This document shows positions 25,606 to 33,049 of a stretch of DNA of 48,918 nucleotides, one piece after another. The stretch is from Calditrichota bacterium (GTDB lineage: Bacteria > Electryoneota > AABM5-125-24 > Hatepunaeales > Hatepunaeaceae), in NCBI GenBank assembly GCA_016867835.1, contig VGIQ01000007.1, positions 1-48,918 on the forward strand. The letters run 5' to 3'. Each line of letters opens with the position of its first letter. Positions within the stretch are counted from its first letter, which is position 1. Position numbers and translations under genes: made by a program. The notes under the pieces were generated by a model that was not told the origin of the DNA, searched no databases, and worked only from the letters and a program-made list of their open reading frames with translations.

Positions 25606-25681
25606 GGTGGGTGTAGCTCAGTCTGGTTAGAGCGCCAGGTTGTGGCCCTGGAGGCCGTGGGTTCAAGTCCCATCACTCACC
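25606..25681 (+). tRNA. tRNA-His (anticodon GTG)
   Basis: Acceptor GTGGGTG with CACTCAC, preceded by G at -1 opposite C73, the identity element of tRNA-His. The anticodon stem CCAGG/CCTGG holds loop TTGTGGC (anticodon GTG). D arm and T arm are regular. Confidence 0.95.
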
Positions 25682-25682
25682 C

Positions 25683-25800
25683 AAATGCCGAATTAAGAAT
25701 GTAGAATGCTGAATGAAAAATGAACCAATCCCACTGTGAGTAGCACCCCATAGGAATTGTCGTTCATTCTGCACTATGATTCTACGTTCTAAATTAGATC
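25683..25800. repeat. Degenerate inverted AATGTAGAATGCTGAATG repeats between tRNAs
   Basis: AT-rich repeats of the type GAATGTAGAATGCTGAATG near 25695 face their rough complement (CATTCTGC, GATTCTACGTTCTAAATT) near 25765-25795. No gene is visible. Confidence 0.4.
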
Positions 25801-25801
25801 T

Positions 25802-25872
25802 GGCCTCATCGTTCAGTGGTAGGACACGAGGTTTTCGACCTTGCGACGGGAGTTCGATTCTCCCTGGGGCCA
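25802..25872 (+). tRNA. tRNA-Glu (anticodon TTC)
   Basis: Acceptor GGCCTCA with TGGGGCC, D stem GTTC/GGAC, anticodon stem CGAGG/CCTTG around loop TTTTCGA (anticodon TTC), T stem GGGAG/CTCCC around TTCGATT. CCA is not encoded in full. Confidence 0.92.
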
Positions 25873-25928
25873 CTTTGGAAGGTTGATGACGAGGTAATGG
25901 TGTAGTGTAGTCTGGTAGAAACAGGAAG

Positions 25929-25974
25929 TGCCGGGAACGGAGGTCTATGGACGCCGGTCCCGGCAAGTTCTTTT
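25929..25974 (+). terminator. Probable terminator after the tRNAs
   Basis: Outer stem TGCCGGGA with TCCCGGCA, an inner interrupted stem (CGG-GGTC with GGAC-CCG), then AGTTCTTTT. Confidence 0.6.
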
Positions 25975-26402
25975 GGGGAGTCCGCTAACTGGCAACGACC
26001 ATTCGATCCCTGGTGTGGGAGCTGTCCCGCCCCCTAAGCCGCATCGTGTCATACCGCCTTCTTCTCTATTTGATCATACTTATGCGCGCTTGATTACTAG
26101 AGCACTTGAACACTTGATCACTTCTTATAAAAGATCGCCCCCCGGCCAAGAGGGAGTGAGACCGGGGGGCGTGGCACTACCAATCAGCGGTTGGTAGCCC
26201 GACAATCCATATTTCACAATCGAATGAAGTCATCCGTTTGGTGATAACCTTGATCCAGCGATAGGCGTTTGCTGTTTTCACCTCTGGGGTGGAAGCCAAT
26301 GGTGTGGAAGCCAATTGTGCGGTCAGATGTCCTCATCTGACCGCTCCGCCGTCGGATGTCCCCATCCGACGGCACACTTACCGCCGGATTAGGGTGATAA
26401 CT
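25975..26402. other. Repeat-rich intergenic stretch
   Basis: No gene is supported. It contains TTGAACACTTGATCAC-type tandem repeats (26098-26122), a 10-bp stem CGCCCCCCGG/CCGGGGGGCG (26136-26171), a 7-bp stem CTACCAA/TTGGTAG (26177-26197) and the two hairpins listed separately. Duplicated phrases (GGTGTGGAAGCCAAT and GGTGGAAGCCAAT) occur near 26288-26315. Confidence 0.5.
26319..26373. repeat. Pair of hairpins with TCCY loops
   Basis: First arms GCGGTCAGATG and CATCTGACCGC, loop TCCT (26319-26344). Second arms GCCGTCGGATG and CATCCGACGGC, loop TCCC (26348-26373). Stems differ in compensating pairs while loops are nearly the same. Confidence 0.75.
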
Positions 26403-26774
26403 TCACTGAACTGACTCCATCAAATGATTCACCTTGCCGATCAACTCCTCTGGATCGCAAGGCAGTTCAATCTGATCAAGCCATTCTCCCGGAACCGACA
26501 CTGGCGGGCTGTTGCGTCGTCCCAACAACAACACCGGAAGGCGCAGATTACTTTCGTGCATACGCTGCAAAGTCTGCAAGAGGGGGGTATCATGACCGGG
26601 CGACCCAAGCACAGCCAGATCGAATGGCGTCTCGGTGCCCTGGAACGTGGAGAGCAGATAGAGGAAACGCTCATCATCCTCGACCGCGGTTACCCCGTGG
26701 CCGGCGGTTGACATAAGGAACGTCAGAGCCGTGCGTGTGATTGGCTCTTCTGTGAGCAGGAGGACTCGCTTCAT
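26403..26774 (-). CDS. Degenerate receiver-domain protein
   Basis: The 123-residue protein follows the CheY-like alternation: MKRVLLLTEEP, then FDLAVLGSPGHD, then LPVLLLGRR, then ELPCDPEELIGKVNHLM. The phospho-acceptor Asp expected after DLAVL is Gly, the conserved Lys before Pro in the last strand is Leu, and the acidic pair is Glu-Glu. It therefore cannot be a normal phospho-switch and may work by protein contact only. ATG 26774 was chosen over the upstream 26789 because the first strand begins at once. It stands alone, without a kinase. Confidence 0.65.
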   Translation of the reverse strand: MKRVLLLTEEPITRTALTFLMSTAGHGVTAVEDDERFLYLLSTFQGTETPFDLAVLGSPGHDTPLLQTLQRMHESNLRLPVLLLGRRNSPPVSVPGEWLDQIELPCDPEELIGKVNHLMESVQ

Positions 26775-26789
26775 GATCCAACTTCTCAA

Positions 26790-27080
26790 TGGTGGATTCG
26801 AATACGTGCATGCTGAACTTCCCTCAGGAATCCGCTTCCAACCTCCACTAATTCTTTAAGCAATCTCCCTGCCAAGTCAGTATAGTGTTAATATTATGAT
26901 AATGCTAATGTTAATGTCACACTGGAAAGTCTAACCCTGCTCATATTATGGGCAACTGGAGATGATGCCGGAAGGGATCATCTTGATGTTTGATAATGAT
27001 TATTAGGAAGTTACGATATTGACTTCAGCGCTTATTGTGCAAGTGATGTGGATCACAAAAAACGAACAATGTTTGGAGAT
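26790..27080. other. Gene-free region with a TAATGY-rich microsatellite
   Basis: No gene is supported. From 26886 to 26917 it reads GTGTTAATATTATGATAATG followed by CTAATGTTAATG, related to the GCTAAT repeat at metH. The rest has no clear promoter, although TTGATG/TTATTAG sequences near 26980-27005 are AT-rich. Confidence 0.45.
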
Positions 27081-27129
27081 GAAAGGCGGAAGGAACCCAA
27101 GGCTATTGCCCCTGTTCCTTCCGCCTTTC
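27081..27129 (-). terminator. Long hairpin downstream of the acyl-CoA mutase
   Basis: Perfect 16-base arms GAAAGGCGGAAGGAAC and GTTCCTTCCGCCTTTC flank a 17-base loop, 25 bases after the mutase stop. On the minus strand the 3' arm ends in TTTC followed by ATC, so termination is plausible but the T run is short. Confidence 0.6.
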
Positions 27130-27154
27130 GCATTCTTCCAACTATCTATGTCGC

Positions 27155-28807
27155 TTAGAAGAAGGCGGCCTCGCGATATTCGCCAAAGGCTTCGCGGAGC
27201 ACTCCGATCATTTCGCCGAGGGTGCAGTAGTCATGGGCGCACTCAATCAAGACCGGCATGGTATTCTCGTTCGAGCGTGCCGCATCAGCAAGCCGCCCCA
27301 GCGACCGGCGGACGGCAGAGTCGTCGCGACGCTGCCGAACCTCTTGCAAACGTTCGAGTTGATGCCGTTGATCCTCTTGGGTGATCTTGAGAATCGGAAT
27401 GTCGATCACCTCATCGGATTCAGTATAACCGTTGACGCCGACCATCACGCGCTTGCCCGATTCGAGTTCCATCTGGTGGCGGTATGCCGCCCGGGCGATC
27501 TCGCGCTGGAAGAAACCGGCTTCGATCCCGGCAATGACCCCACCGATCTCGTCGATCTTCTCAAAGTAAGCCTCCGCTTCTGCCTCCATCCGGTCGGTCA
27601 TCGCTTCGATGAAATATGAGCCGCCGAGCGGGTCGATGGTGTTGGCAACGCCGGTCTCGCAGGCGATCACCTGCTGGGTCCGGAGGGCGATCTTGGCAGC
27701 TCTGTCGGAAGGCAGGGCGAGGGTCTCGTCCATGGAGTTGGTGTGGAGCGATTGCGTCCCGCCGAGGACTCCGGCAAGGGCTTCGATCGCGGTGCGGACG
27801 ATGTTGTTCTCGGGCTGCTGAGCGGTGAGGCTGCAGCCGGCGGTTTGGGTGTGAAAGCGGAGCATCCAACTGCGCGGCGACTGAGCCTTATACCTGTCGT
27901 GCATCTTGTGCGCCCAGATGCGTCGCGCCGCGCGGTATTTGGCGATTTCCTCGAAGAAGTCGATATGGGCGTTGAAAAAGAAACTGAGCCGGGGAGCAAA
28001 CTCATCGACAGCAAGACCGCGTTCGAGGGCCGCCTCGACATAAGCCATCCCGTCGGCGAGGGTGAAGGCGAGTTCCTGGGCGGCGGTCGAGCCGGCTTCG
28101 CGAATATGATAGCCGGAGATGGAAATGGTGTTCCATTCAGGCATTTCACGAGTGCCAAACTCAATGGTGTCGGTCACCAGACGCATCGATTCGCGCGGCG
28201 GGAAGATGTATTCCTTTTGCGCGATGTATTCCTTCAGAATGTCGTTCTGGATGGTGCCGCGGAGTTTTCGCCTCGTGGCGCCCTGCTTTTCGGCGGCGGC
28301 GATGAACATCGCCCAGATGATCGAGGCGGGGCTGTTGATGGTCATCGAGGTCGAGACTTTTTCGAGCGGGATACCGTCGAAGAGGACTTCCATATCGCGC
28401 AGCGATGAGACAGCGACACCGCACTTGCCAACTTCGCCTTCCGACCAGGGATCGTCGGAGTCGCGGCCCATCAGGGTTGGCAGGTCGAAGGCGACCGAGA
28501 GACCGGTTCCCCCCTCTGCGAGGAGATACTTGTAGCGGCGGTTGGTCGCTTCGGGCGTGGCGAACCCGCTGAACATCCGCATCGTCCAGAGTTTACCGCG
28601 GTAGTGGGTGGGATGGACGCCGCGGGTGTAGGGAAACTGGCCGGGATAGCCGAGTTTCGTCTCCGGCGACCAGCCCGGGAGGTCGTCCCAACCGACCAGC
28701 GGCGGGACCTCGGCCGACGAAACGGTAGTGAAGAGCGTATCGTCGCGCTTAACGCCGGCATCGAATGCGGCTTGCCAGCGGGCACGGGGGGTGGATGTAT
28801 CGGACAT
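27155..28807 (-). CDS. Coenzyme B12-dependent acyl-CoA mutase large subunit, predicted isobutyryl-CoA type
   Basis: The 550-residue protein is the catalytic barrel of the methylmalonyl-CoA mutase family ([20 protein letters not shown]; His234 in SGYHIREAG). It has no cobalamin-binding domain, so it needs a separate small subunit, not in this window. The residues that set substrate choice are unlike methylmalonyl-CoA mutase: the Tyr of QYAGF is Phe79 (MFSGF), and the Arg of KEYMVRNTYIFPP is Gln197 ([13 protein letters not shown]). Phe/Gln is the isobutyryl-CoA mutase pair, so interconversion of isobutyryl- and butyryl-CoA is predicted. ATG 28807 has no clear ribosome site and sits after an AGCAT/CATCAT repeat. 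Many annotations would call this mutA. Confidence 0.85.
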   Translation of the reverse strand: MSDTSTPRARWQAAFDAGVKRDDTLFTTVSSAEVPPLVGWDDLPGWSPETKLGYPGQFPYTRGVHPTHYRGKLWTMRMFSGFATPEATNRRYKYLLAEGGTGLSVAFDLPTLMGRDSDDPWSEGEVGKCGVAVSSLRDMEVLFDGIPLEKVSTSMTINSPASIIWAMFIAAAEKQGATRRKLRGTIQNDILKEYIAQKEYIFPPRESMRLVTDTIEFGTREMPEWNTISISGYHIREAGSTAAQELAFTLADGMAYVEAALERGLAVDEFAPRLSFFFNAHIDFFEEIAKYRAARRIWAHKMHDRYKAQSPRSWMLRFHTQTAGCSLTAQQPENNIVRTAIEALAGVLGGTQSLHTNSMDETLALPSDRAAKIALRTQQVIACETGVANTIDPLGGSYFIEAMTDRMEAEAEAYFEKIDEIGGVIAGIEAGFFQREIARAAYRHQMELESGKRVMVGVNGYTESDEVIDIPILKITQEDQRHQLERLQEVRQRRDDSAVRRSLGRLADAARSNENTMPVLIECAHDYCTLGEMIGVLREAFGEYREAAFF

Positions 28808-28840
28808 GGGATGCTGATGATAATGCTGATGATGATCCAA
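28805..28840. repeat. GATGAT/GCTGAT trinucleotide-type repeat before the mutase gene
   Basis: Plus strand GGGATGCTGATGATAATG followed by CTGATGATGATCC overlaps the ribosome-site region of the mutase, much as GCTAAT repeats overlap the 5' end of metH. Confidence 0.5.
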
Positions 28841-28966
28841 GAGCGACTTTACTGTTCGCCTATGCTCGCTGAAGCGGATTGCAGCTATCTCCGGCAAATC
28901 AAGACGAACCTTAATTACCCTTAAGATAATATTCAGGGTGTTCGTATCCAAACCGACCGGGTTTGC

Positions 28967-29074
28967 CTACCGCAGCACGACCGCCTTGGTGCGCAGGATC
29001 TGTCCACCGGTGCGCACCTCCACCAGATAAATCCCCGGCACGCCCCAGACGTGCCGGTATAAAGCCGTAGGGGC
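28967..29074 (-). pseudogene. C-terminal T9SS sorting-domain fragment
   Basis: The minus-strand frame ends LYRHVWGVPGIYLVEVRTGG, then QILRTKAVVLR and TAG. GIYLV.V...G....K.V.LR is the final strand pair of type A T9SS sorting domains, as in the intact protein at 44556-48128. Nothing upstream resembles a passenger, so only the tail of a former cargo gene remains. Confidence 0.55.
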
Positions 29075-29140
29075 AAGAAGCGTTGCATATTGCAATATAC
29101 GACCCAGTTGGGCGTCGTCATAGGGTAGTTGGAGGGCTAT

Positions 29141-29236
29141 ATGGCAAGAGTGTGGCACGTGGACGGGAAGGGAAGATTCCGGAGGAAGTCCCAAGCTTTT
29201 TTGGTTGGTGGCAACAATGCAACGTCAAAGGCTTGA
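29141..29236 (+). CDS. Possible 31-residue basic small protein
   Basis: ATG 29141 follows GGAGGG by four bases. The product MARVWHVDGKGRFRRKSQAF, then LVGGNNATSKA, is basic and has no recognised domain. It could be chance in a 660-base region without larger genes, but the ribosome site is strong. Confidence 0.3.
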   Translation: MARVWHVDGKGRFRRKSQAFLVGGNNATSKA

Positions 29237-29266
29237 TTTTTGCGATAGATCACTGTATGATTGCAC

Positions 29267-29400
29267 TGTCTTACGCAAGCGCCGCCCGACATTCTGGCGG
29301 ACGCATCTCACCTAAGATCCTGGCGCGGGTAGCCTGCACCCTCCTACGGGTGTAGGCCTCTGGTGCTAATGGTGTGATATGCGTCTGCTTGCGTAAGACA
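29267..29400. repeat. 134-bp structured inverted-repeat element
   Basis: Perfect 14-base terminal arms TGTCTTACGCAAGC and GCTTGCGTAAGACA enclose further matched pairs: ACGCAT with ATGCGT next inside, a small CGCC/GGCG hairpin on the left, and a central hairpin GCCTGCACCC with GGGTGTAGGC. The whole can fold as one branched structure. It could be a non-autonomous mobile element or a structured RNA. No target-site duplication is evident. Confidence 0.6.
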
Positions 29401-29469
29401 CAAGGACAGGCTATCGGCGCCCTTGCGCCGGAGGCCTCTTTCTCAGTGTCTCACCTGCAAGGAGGTCGT

Positions 29470-29949
29470 ATGCGAAGGCTTCTTCCGTTTGTAGCCCTCC
29501 CGATGGCGCTTCTCTTTGGCTGTGCCACCATCCTCACCGGAACCAGCCAAAATGTCAACATCTCCAGTGCGCCCGCCAAAGCGAGAGTCACAATCGACAC
29601 GCGGTATATGGGCGAAACTCCGGTTGTGGCGGAACTCAAGAAAGGCGAGAATCACACGATTCTTGTTGAGATGGAAGGATATGAAACTGCAGCAATTGCG
29701 GTTTCAAAATCTGTGAATGGCTGGTGGATTGTCGGAGATGTCGTGCTTATGTCCTACCTCTTCTGGCTTGGGCTGGGCATCGACTTCGCGACCGGCGCAA
29801 TCTACAAACTTACGCCGGACAATATCGACGTGAACCTCCGAAAAACTATCGGCGCAAGCATGGAAGGAGGTTCTTTAACCATCTGTGTCATCATGAACCC
29901 GGATCCGTCTTGGGTCTCAATCGGACAACTGAAACCACTTAAGCACTGA
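29470..29949 (+). CDS. PEGA-domain lipoprotein
   Basis: The 159-residue protein has a signal peptide with lipobox LLFGC (Cys18). A PEGA domain follows (about residues 30-72: SAPAKARVTIDTRYMGETPV, then the ENHTILVEMEGYE strand), and a hydrophobic segment with Gly and Trp residues (WWIVGDVVLMSYLFWLGLGI). PEGA domains are surface or periplasmic beta-units of unclear binding role. A strong AAGGAGGTCGT ribosome site precedes ATG 29470. The layout resembles the small envelope lipoproteins with PEGA plus a glycine-zipper-like helix. Confidence 0.8.
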   Translation: MRRLLPFVALPMALLFGCATILTGTSQNVNISSAPAKARVTIDTRYMGETPVVAELKKGENHTILVEMEGYETAAIAVSKSVNGWWIVGDVVLMSYLFWLGLGIDFATGAIYKLTPDNIDVNLRKTIGASMEGGSLTICVIMNPDPSWVSIGQLKPLKH

Positions 29950-30081
29950 AGTATCTCAGCCGCACCGCCCTCTCCGCTCGTCCGGAGGGGGCGGCTGCGC
30001 AAGTAGTACTACCGAATTGACCGGTCGGGATACCGAACCTGTCAATTAAGGCGGACAAGATTGGTTTGACCCCCCCTTTCG

Positions 30082-30154
30082 AGCCACCGATAGGAATCGA
30101 ACCTACGACCTGATCATTACGAATGACCTGCTCTACCGACTGAGCTACGGTGGC
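30082..30154 (-). tRNA. tRNA-Thr (anticodon CGT)
   Basis: On the minus strand: acceptor GCCACCG with CGGTGGC, D arm GCTC/GAGC, anticodon stem GGTCA/TGATC around TTCGTAA (anticodon CGT), T arm GTAGG/CCTAT around TTCGATT. A possible promoter (TTGATT, 17 bp, TACTTT) lies within the octamer repeats upstream. Confidence 0.94.
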
Positions 30155-30159
30155 TGAAC

Positions 30160-30296
30160 AAAGTGAGCAAGTGAGAAAGTAAGCAAGTGAGCAAGTCCAA
30201 TCAAGCCCGGTGCGGGCCGAGAGGGCTTTCCCCTGCACTTTCGCACTCGCCTACTCACTCACTCGCTTACTCGCCCACTCGCTTACCTCAATCTAC
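30160..30296. repeat. Octamer-like tandem repeats on both sides of a short spacer
   Basis: The left block has AAGTGAGC, AAGTGAGA, AAGTAAGC, AAGTGAGC and AAGTCC in succession. The right block has ACTCGCCT, ACTCACTC, ACTCGCTT, ACTCGCCC and ACTCGCTT. The blocks are roughly complementary, so together they form a large imperfect inverted repeat between tRNA-Thr and fabL. Confidence 0.65.
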
Positions 30297-31045
30297 GCCA
30301 CAATGGAATAACCTCCATCGACCACAATCGACTGTCCCTGAATCATCCGTGCCCGGTCGCTGCAGAGGAGGATCACCACATCGGCCACGTCATCGGGTGT
30401 CAGAAGCCGTCGCGCCGGGACCCTAAGGCGGGTGTTTTCGAGAATCTCCTCGCGGTTGGGGAAGTGCTTTAAGGCCTCGGTATCGACGGCTCCAGCCTGA
30501 ACGGTGTTGACATTGATGCCGCAAGGCGCCATTTCGACTGCCAGATGCCGCACCAGCGATTCGAGAGCGGCTTTGGAAGCGCCTACCGCGGCGTAGTTCT
30601 CAATCGCCCGCACCGCGCCGAGGCTCGAGACCGCTATGATATGCCCTCCCGTTTTCATTAGTCGTGCGGCCCCTTGAGCCAACGGCAGCAGGGCTCGCGC
30701 ATTGATGTTCATCGCCCAATCGAAGTGTCGCGTGGTCAACTGATACGATGGCTTGAGAACCCCCGAAGCGGCATTGGATACAAGGATGTCGAGCCGGCCA
30801 TATTCCTGTTCGATCTGATCGAAGAGCACTTCGATTTCGGCATCCTCGGCAACATTCGCTTTCACCACCAGGCAGCGGACGCCCCGCGACCGAATCGACT
30901 TGGCCGTCGCTTCAGCCTCGGATTTTTTGCGCAGGTAGTTGATCACGAGATGGACGCCGCAGTCGGCCAGGGCCAGCGAGATTGCCTTGCCGATGCCGCG
31001 CGACGACCCGGTTACAAGTGCTACCCGGTTATGGAGTTCATGCAT
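30293..31045 (-). CDS. fabL: Enoyl-[acyl-carrier-protein] reductase III (NADPH)
   Basis: The 250-residue short-chain dehydrogenase has the cofactor loop TGSSRGIGKA, NAASGVL, and the catalytic Tyr-x6-Lys in NYAAVGASKAALE. Unlike ordinary FabG it shares the FabL hallmarks DWAMNINARALL and DTEALKHFPNREEILE, and the end QSIVVDGGYSIV. FabL reduces the enoyl-ACP double bond in the last step of fatty acid elongation. Its ATG directly abuts the stop of the methyltransferase-nuclease gene (TAGATG), so the two are translationally coupled. Other SDR roles are possible but the FabL-like stretches are specific. Confidence 0.85.
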   Translation of the reverse strand: MHELHNRVALVTGSSRGIGKAISLALADCGVHLVINYLRKKSEAEATAKSIRSRGVRCLVVKANVAEDAEIEVLFDQIEQEYGRLDILVSNAASGVLKPSYQLTTRHFDWAMNINARALLPLAQGAARLMKTGGHIIAVSSLGAVRAIENYAAVGASKAALESLVRHLAVEMAPCGINVNTVQAGAVDTEALKHFPNREEILENTRLRVPARRLLTPDDVADVVILLCSDRARMIQGQSIVVDGGYSIVA

Positions 31046-32602
31046 CTAATCCGCCCAGTTGATGGAGGTAGTGATTTCACGTTCGGCGAGTTGGAGACCT
31101 GCCGACCTATGAGTTACGCTTGTGTCGGGCAGTCGCGGCAGGCGTCCGGAAAAGTAATCCTCAATCGAGAGAATTTGCAGGACCGGATAGTCCGCCGCGC
31201 CGCCAGGGAGTTTCCACTTGCCCAAGGCGGCGGATTCGGTGAGCATGCCCTTGGTCGGTTCTTCGAGCACAATCATCAAGCCCAGCGGTGCGCCGTCGCG
31301 ATCCATCACCGCCTTCAATGCCCGGACATCCTTCGGTTGGTAACCGCCGCCCTTCACTTCGATAATGATCTTGTGATACTTGTGATCGAAATCCCGAAAA
31401 AAGAGCACTCCATCCACACCGCGGTCTCCTCCGCCGCGGCTGGCTCGCGACTGTCCGCCGACCAGCGAAACCGCCCACTTTTGAAACTCTATCGGGGACT
31501 GCTGAAAGAGAATCCGCGCATCGGCAATCGAACGCGGTATGCCGAATTCGCGATACTTCGCCTGCGGGAACTCCCCGGCCAGTCGTTCCTTGATCTTGCC
31601 GACAGCGAGGTATGTAATATCGATACCGATCCATCGGCGGCCCAATTTCTCGGCCGCAACAACTGCCGTTCCGCAGCCGCAGAACGGATCCAACACCATA
31701 TCGCCCGAGTTGGACGAGGCCTTGATTATGCGCTCAAGAAGTGCAAGCGGCTTCTGCGTAGGGTAGCCGAGACGCTCCTTGGCTTGGGAATTGAGATAGT
31801 CAATGATCCAAACGTCCGGAGCGATAGTCATCTCGGTCTTCGGTTCGACAATTCGGGCGAATTCGTTCAATTTTAGCCGACCGTCATTGACTGCTGCATC
31901 GACTTTATCTTGATCATAGATAATAAGTTGCGGTTTGCGCACCCCGTCGATAGGGACCGTGTTCCGATCCCATCCCCGCTTGTGCTTGCGCAATTGACCT
32001 TCGGTAGGTAAAACCTCAATCTGGTTGATGCTGTGATCATCAGAGTGAGAATAGAAGAGCAGCACGTCGTGCATTCTTTGAAAGCGTTTTGAAGATGCCG
32101 TCCATCGCCTGTAGTGCCAGATTATCTCATTGCGAAACGACCGCTTCCCGAACACATGGTCGAGCACAATCTTCAAGTAATGGCTTGCGGTCGGGTCGCA
32201 GTGCAGATAGAGCGCGCCGGTCGGCTTCAGGACGCGGTGCATTTCGACCAGCCGGATTGCCATCATCGCGAGGTAAGCCATCAGGTCGGTCTCGTCGAGG
32301 AATGACTTGAAAGCGCGCATCGTCTCCTTTAGCGACGCCGGAGCCGCCGGACTCCGCATCAGGTCGTCGTAGGCGTCCTGGGCGGTTTCACCCCAACTCC
32401 AGGTGTCGTTGAAGGCCTCGATCTGCGACGCCGGTTCGCGGCCCGTCTTGTCGTGAAAGATGACATTATAGACGCGCTTCGAGTTGAACGGAGGATCGAG
32501 GTAGATCAGATCGACCGATTCGTCGGCGATGCACCTTCGAAGGATGTCGAGATTGTCCCCGTAGTAGAGTTCGTTGTCGGGCAGTCTATCCTCCTTATCC
32601 AT
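31046..32602 (-). CDS. DNA methyltransferase fused to an Mrr-like restriction nuclease
   Basis: The 518-residue protein has a beta-order amino-methyltransferase: motif IV DPPFNSKRVYN (about residues 36-46) comes before motif I DPFCGCGTAVVAAEKL (about 310-325), giving N6-adenine or N4-cytosine methylation. The C-terminal part (about 370-500) reads GGGDRGVDGVLFF, then KIIIEVKGGG, the Asp...Glu-x-Lys core of Mrr/PD-(D/E)xK nucleases. Cleavage and modification would thus lie on one chain, as in compact type IIG-like systems, but no separate specificity domain is obvious. ATG 32602 overlaps the preceding stop by eight bases (ATGGATAA); an earlier ATG at 32626 is possible. It ends directly at fabL. 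Confidence 0.85.
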   Translation of the reverse strand: MDKEDRLPDNELYYGDNLDILRRCIADESVDLIYLDPPFNSKRVYNVIFHDKTGREPASQIEAFNDTWSWGETAQDAYDDLMRSPAAPASLKETMRAFKSFLDETDLMAYLAMMAIRLVEMHRVLKPTGALYLHCDPTASHYLKIVLDHVFGKRSFRNEIIWHYRRWTASSKRFQRMHDVLLFYSHSDDHSINQIEVLPTEGQLRKHKRGWDRNTVPIDGVRKPQLIIYDQDKVDAAVNDGRLKLNEFARIVEPKTEMTIAPDVWIIDYLNSQAKERLGYPTQKPLALLERIIKASSNSGDMVLDPFCGCGTAVVAAEKLGRRWIGIDITYLAVGKIKERLAGEFPQAKYREFGIPRSIADARILFQQSPIEFQKWAVSLVGGQSRASRGGGDRGVDGVLFFRDFDHKYHKIIIEVKGGGYQPKDVRALKAVMDRDGAPLGLMIVLEEPTKGMLTESAALGKWKLPGGAADYPVLQILSIEDYFSGRLPRLPDTSVTHRSAGLQLAEREITTSINWAD

Positions 32603-33026
32603 TGATAGGATCCCGCACCCGGACATTTATGGTGTCGCTGAAGGAGTCGCGATTCTGCGCGTCCCGGAGGGCGCCCTTGATGACGCAATTGCCCTCCTTG
32701 CGCCCGATGAAGATCACCTGCGTCGCAAAGCCGGTCGCCGAGTCGGGCTCGGTTACCGCGGTCGATGTAACCTGCCCGACCGAATCGGGCGTTACCGAGA
32801 ACCAGACGCGCACCCCGCGCTGGATCTCTCCGACCCCGTCGCGCACTTCACCCCGCAGCGGGATGTTGGTGTTGATGTCGACCTCGGGAGGAAAACCGTG
32901 AAGGGCGATATCGATGCCGTAGAGCGGACCGGTCGGCGGCGGTCTGCGCGTATTGCACTCTGAACCGCTCAGGACAGCAAGTCCAATACCCGCCACGATA
33001 GTCATTATGAGAACTCGACGAACCAT
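32595..33026 (-). CDS. Secreted protein with a bacterial Ig-like domain
   Basis: The 143-residue protein has a signal segment (LIMTIVAGIGLAVLSGSEC) without a clean lipobox. The mature part DINTNIPLRGEVRDGVGEIQ, then VRVWFSVTPDSVGQVTSTAV, then a GNCVIKGALRD strand resembles one Big_1/invasin-type Ig fold. The role is probably surface or periplasmic; no partner is known. It overlaps the methyltransferase start and follows the NAD(P)-binding gene by 23 bases. Confidence 0.6.
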   Translation of the reverse strand: MVRRVLIMTIVAGIGLAVLSGSECNTRRPPPTGPLYGIDIALHGFPPEVDINTNIPLRGEVRDGVGEIQRGVRVWFSVTPDSVGQVTSTAVTEPDSATGFATQVIFIGRKEGNCVIKGALRDAQNRDSFSDTINVRVRDPING

Positions 33027-33049
33027 TGTGAGTTGTTCTTATGATGCTG

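Noticed and set aside
25885-25965. A third tRNA-like segment after tRNA-Glu (D-loop-like TAGTCTGGTAG).
   Set aside because: No anticodon stem or T arm with TTCGANT could be paired; the following hairpin fits a terminator better.
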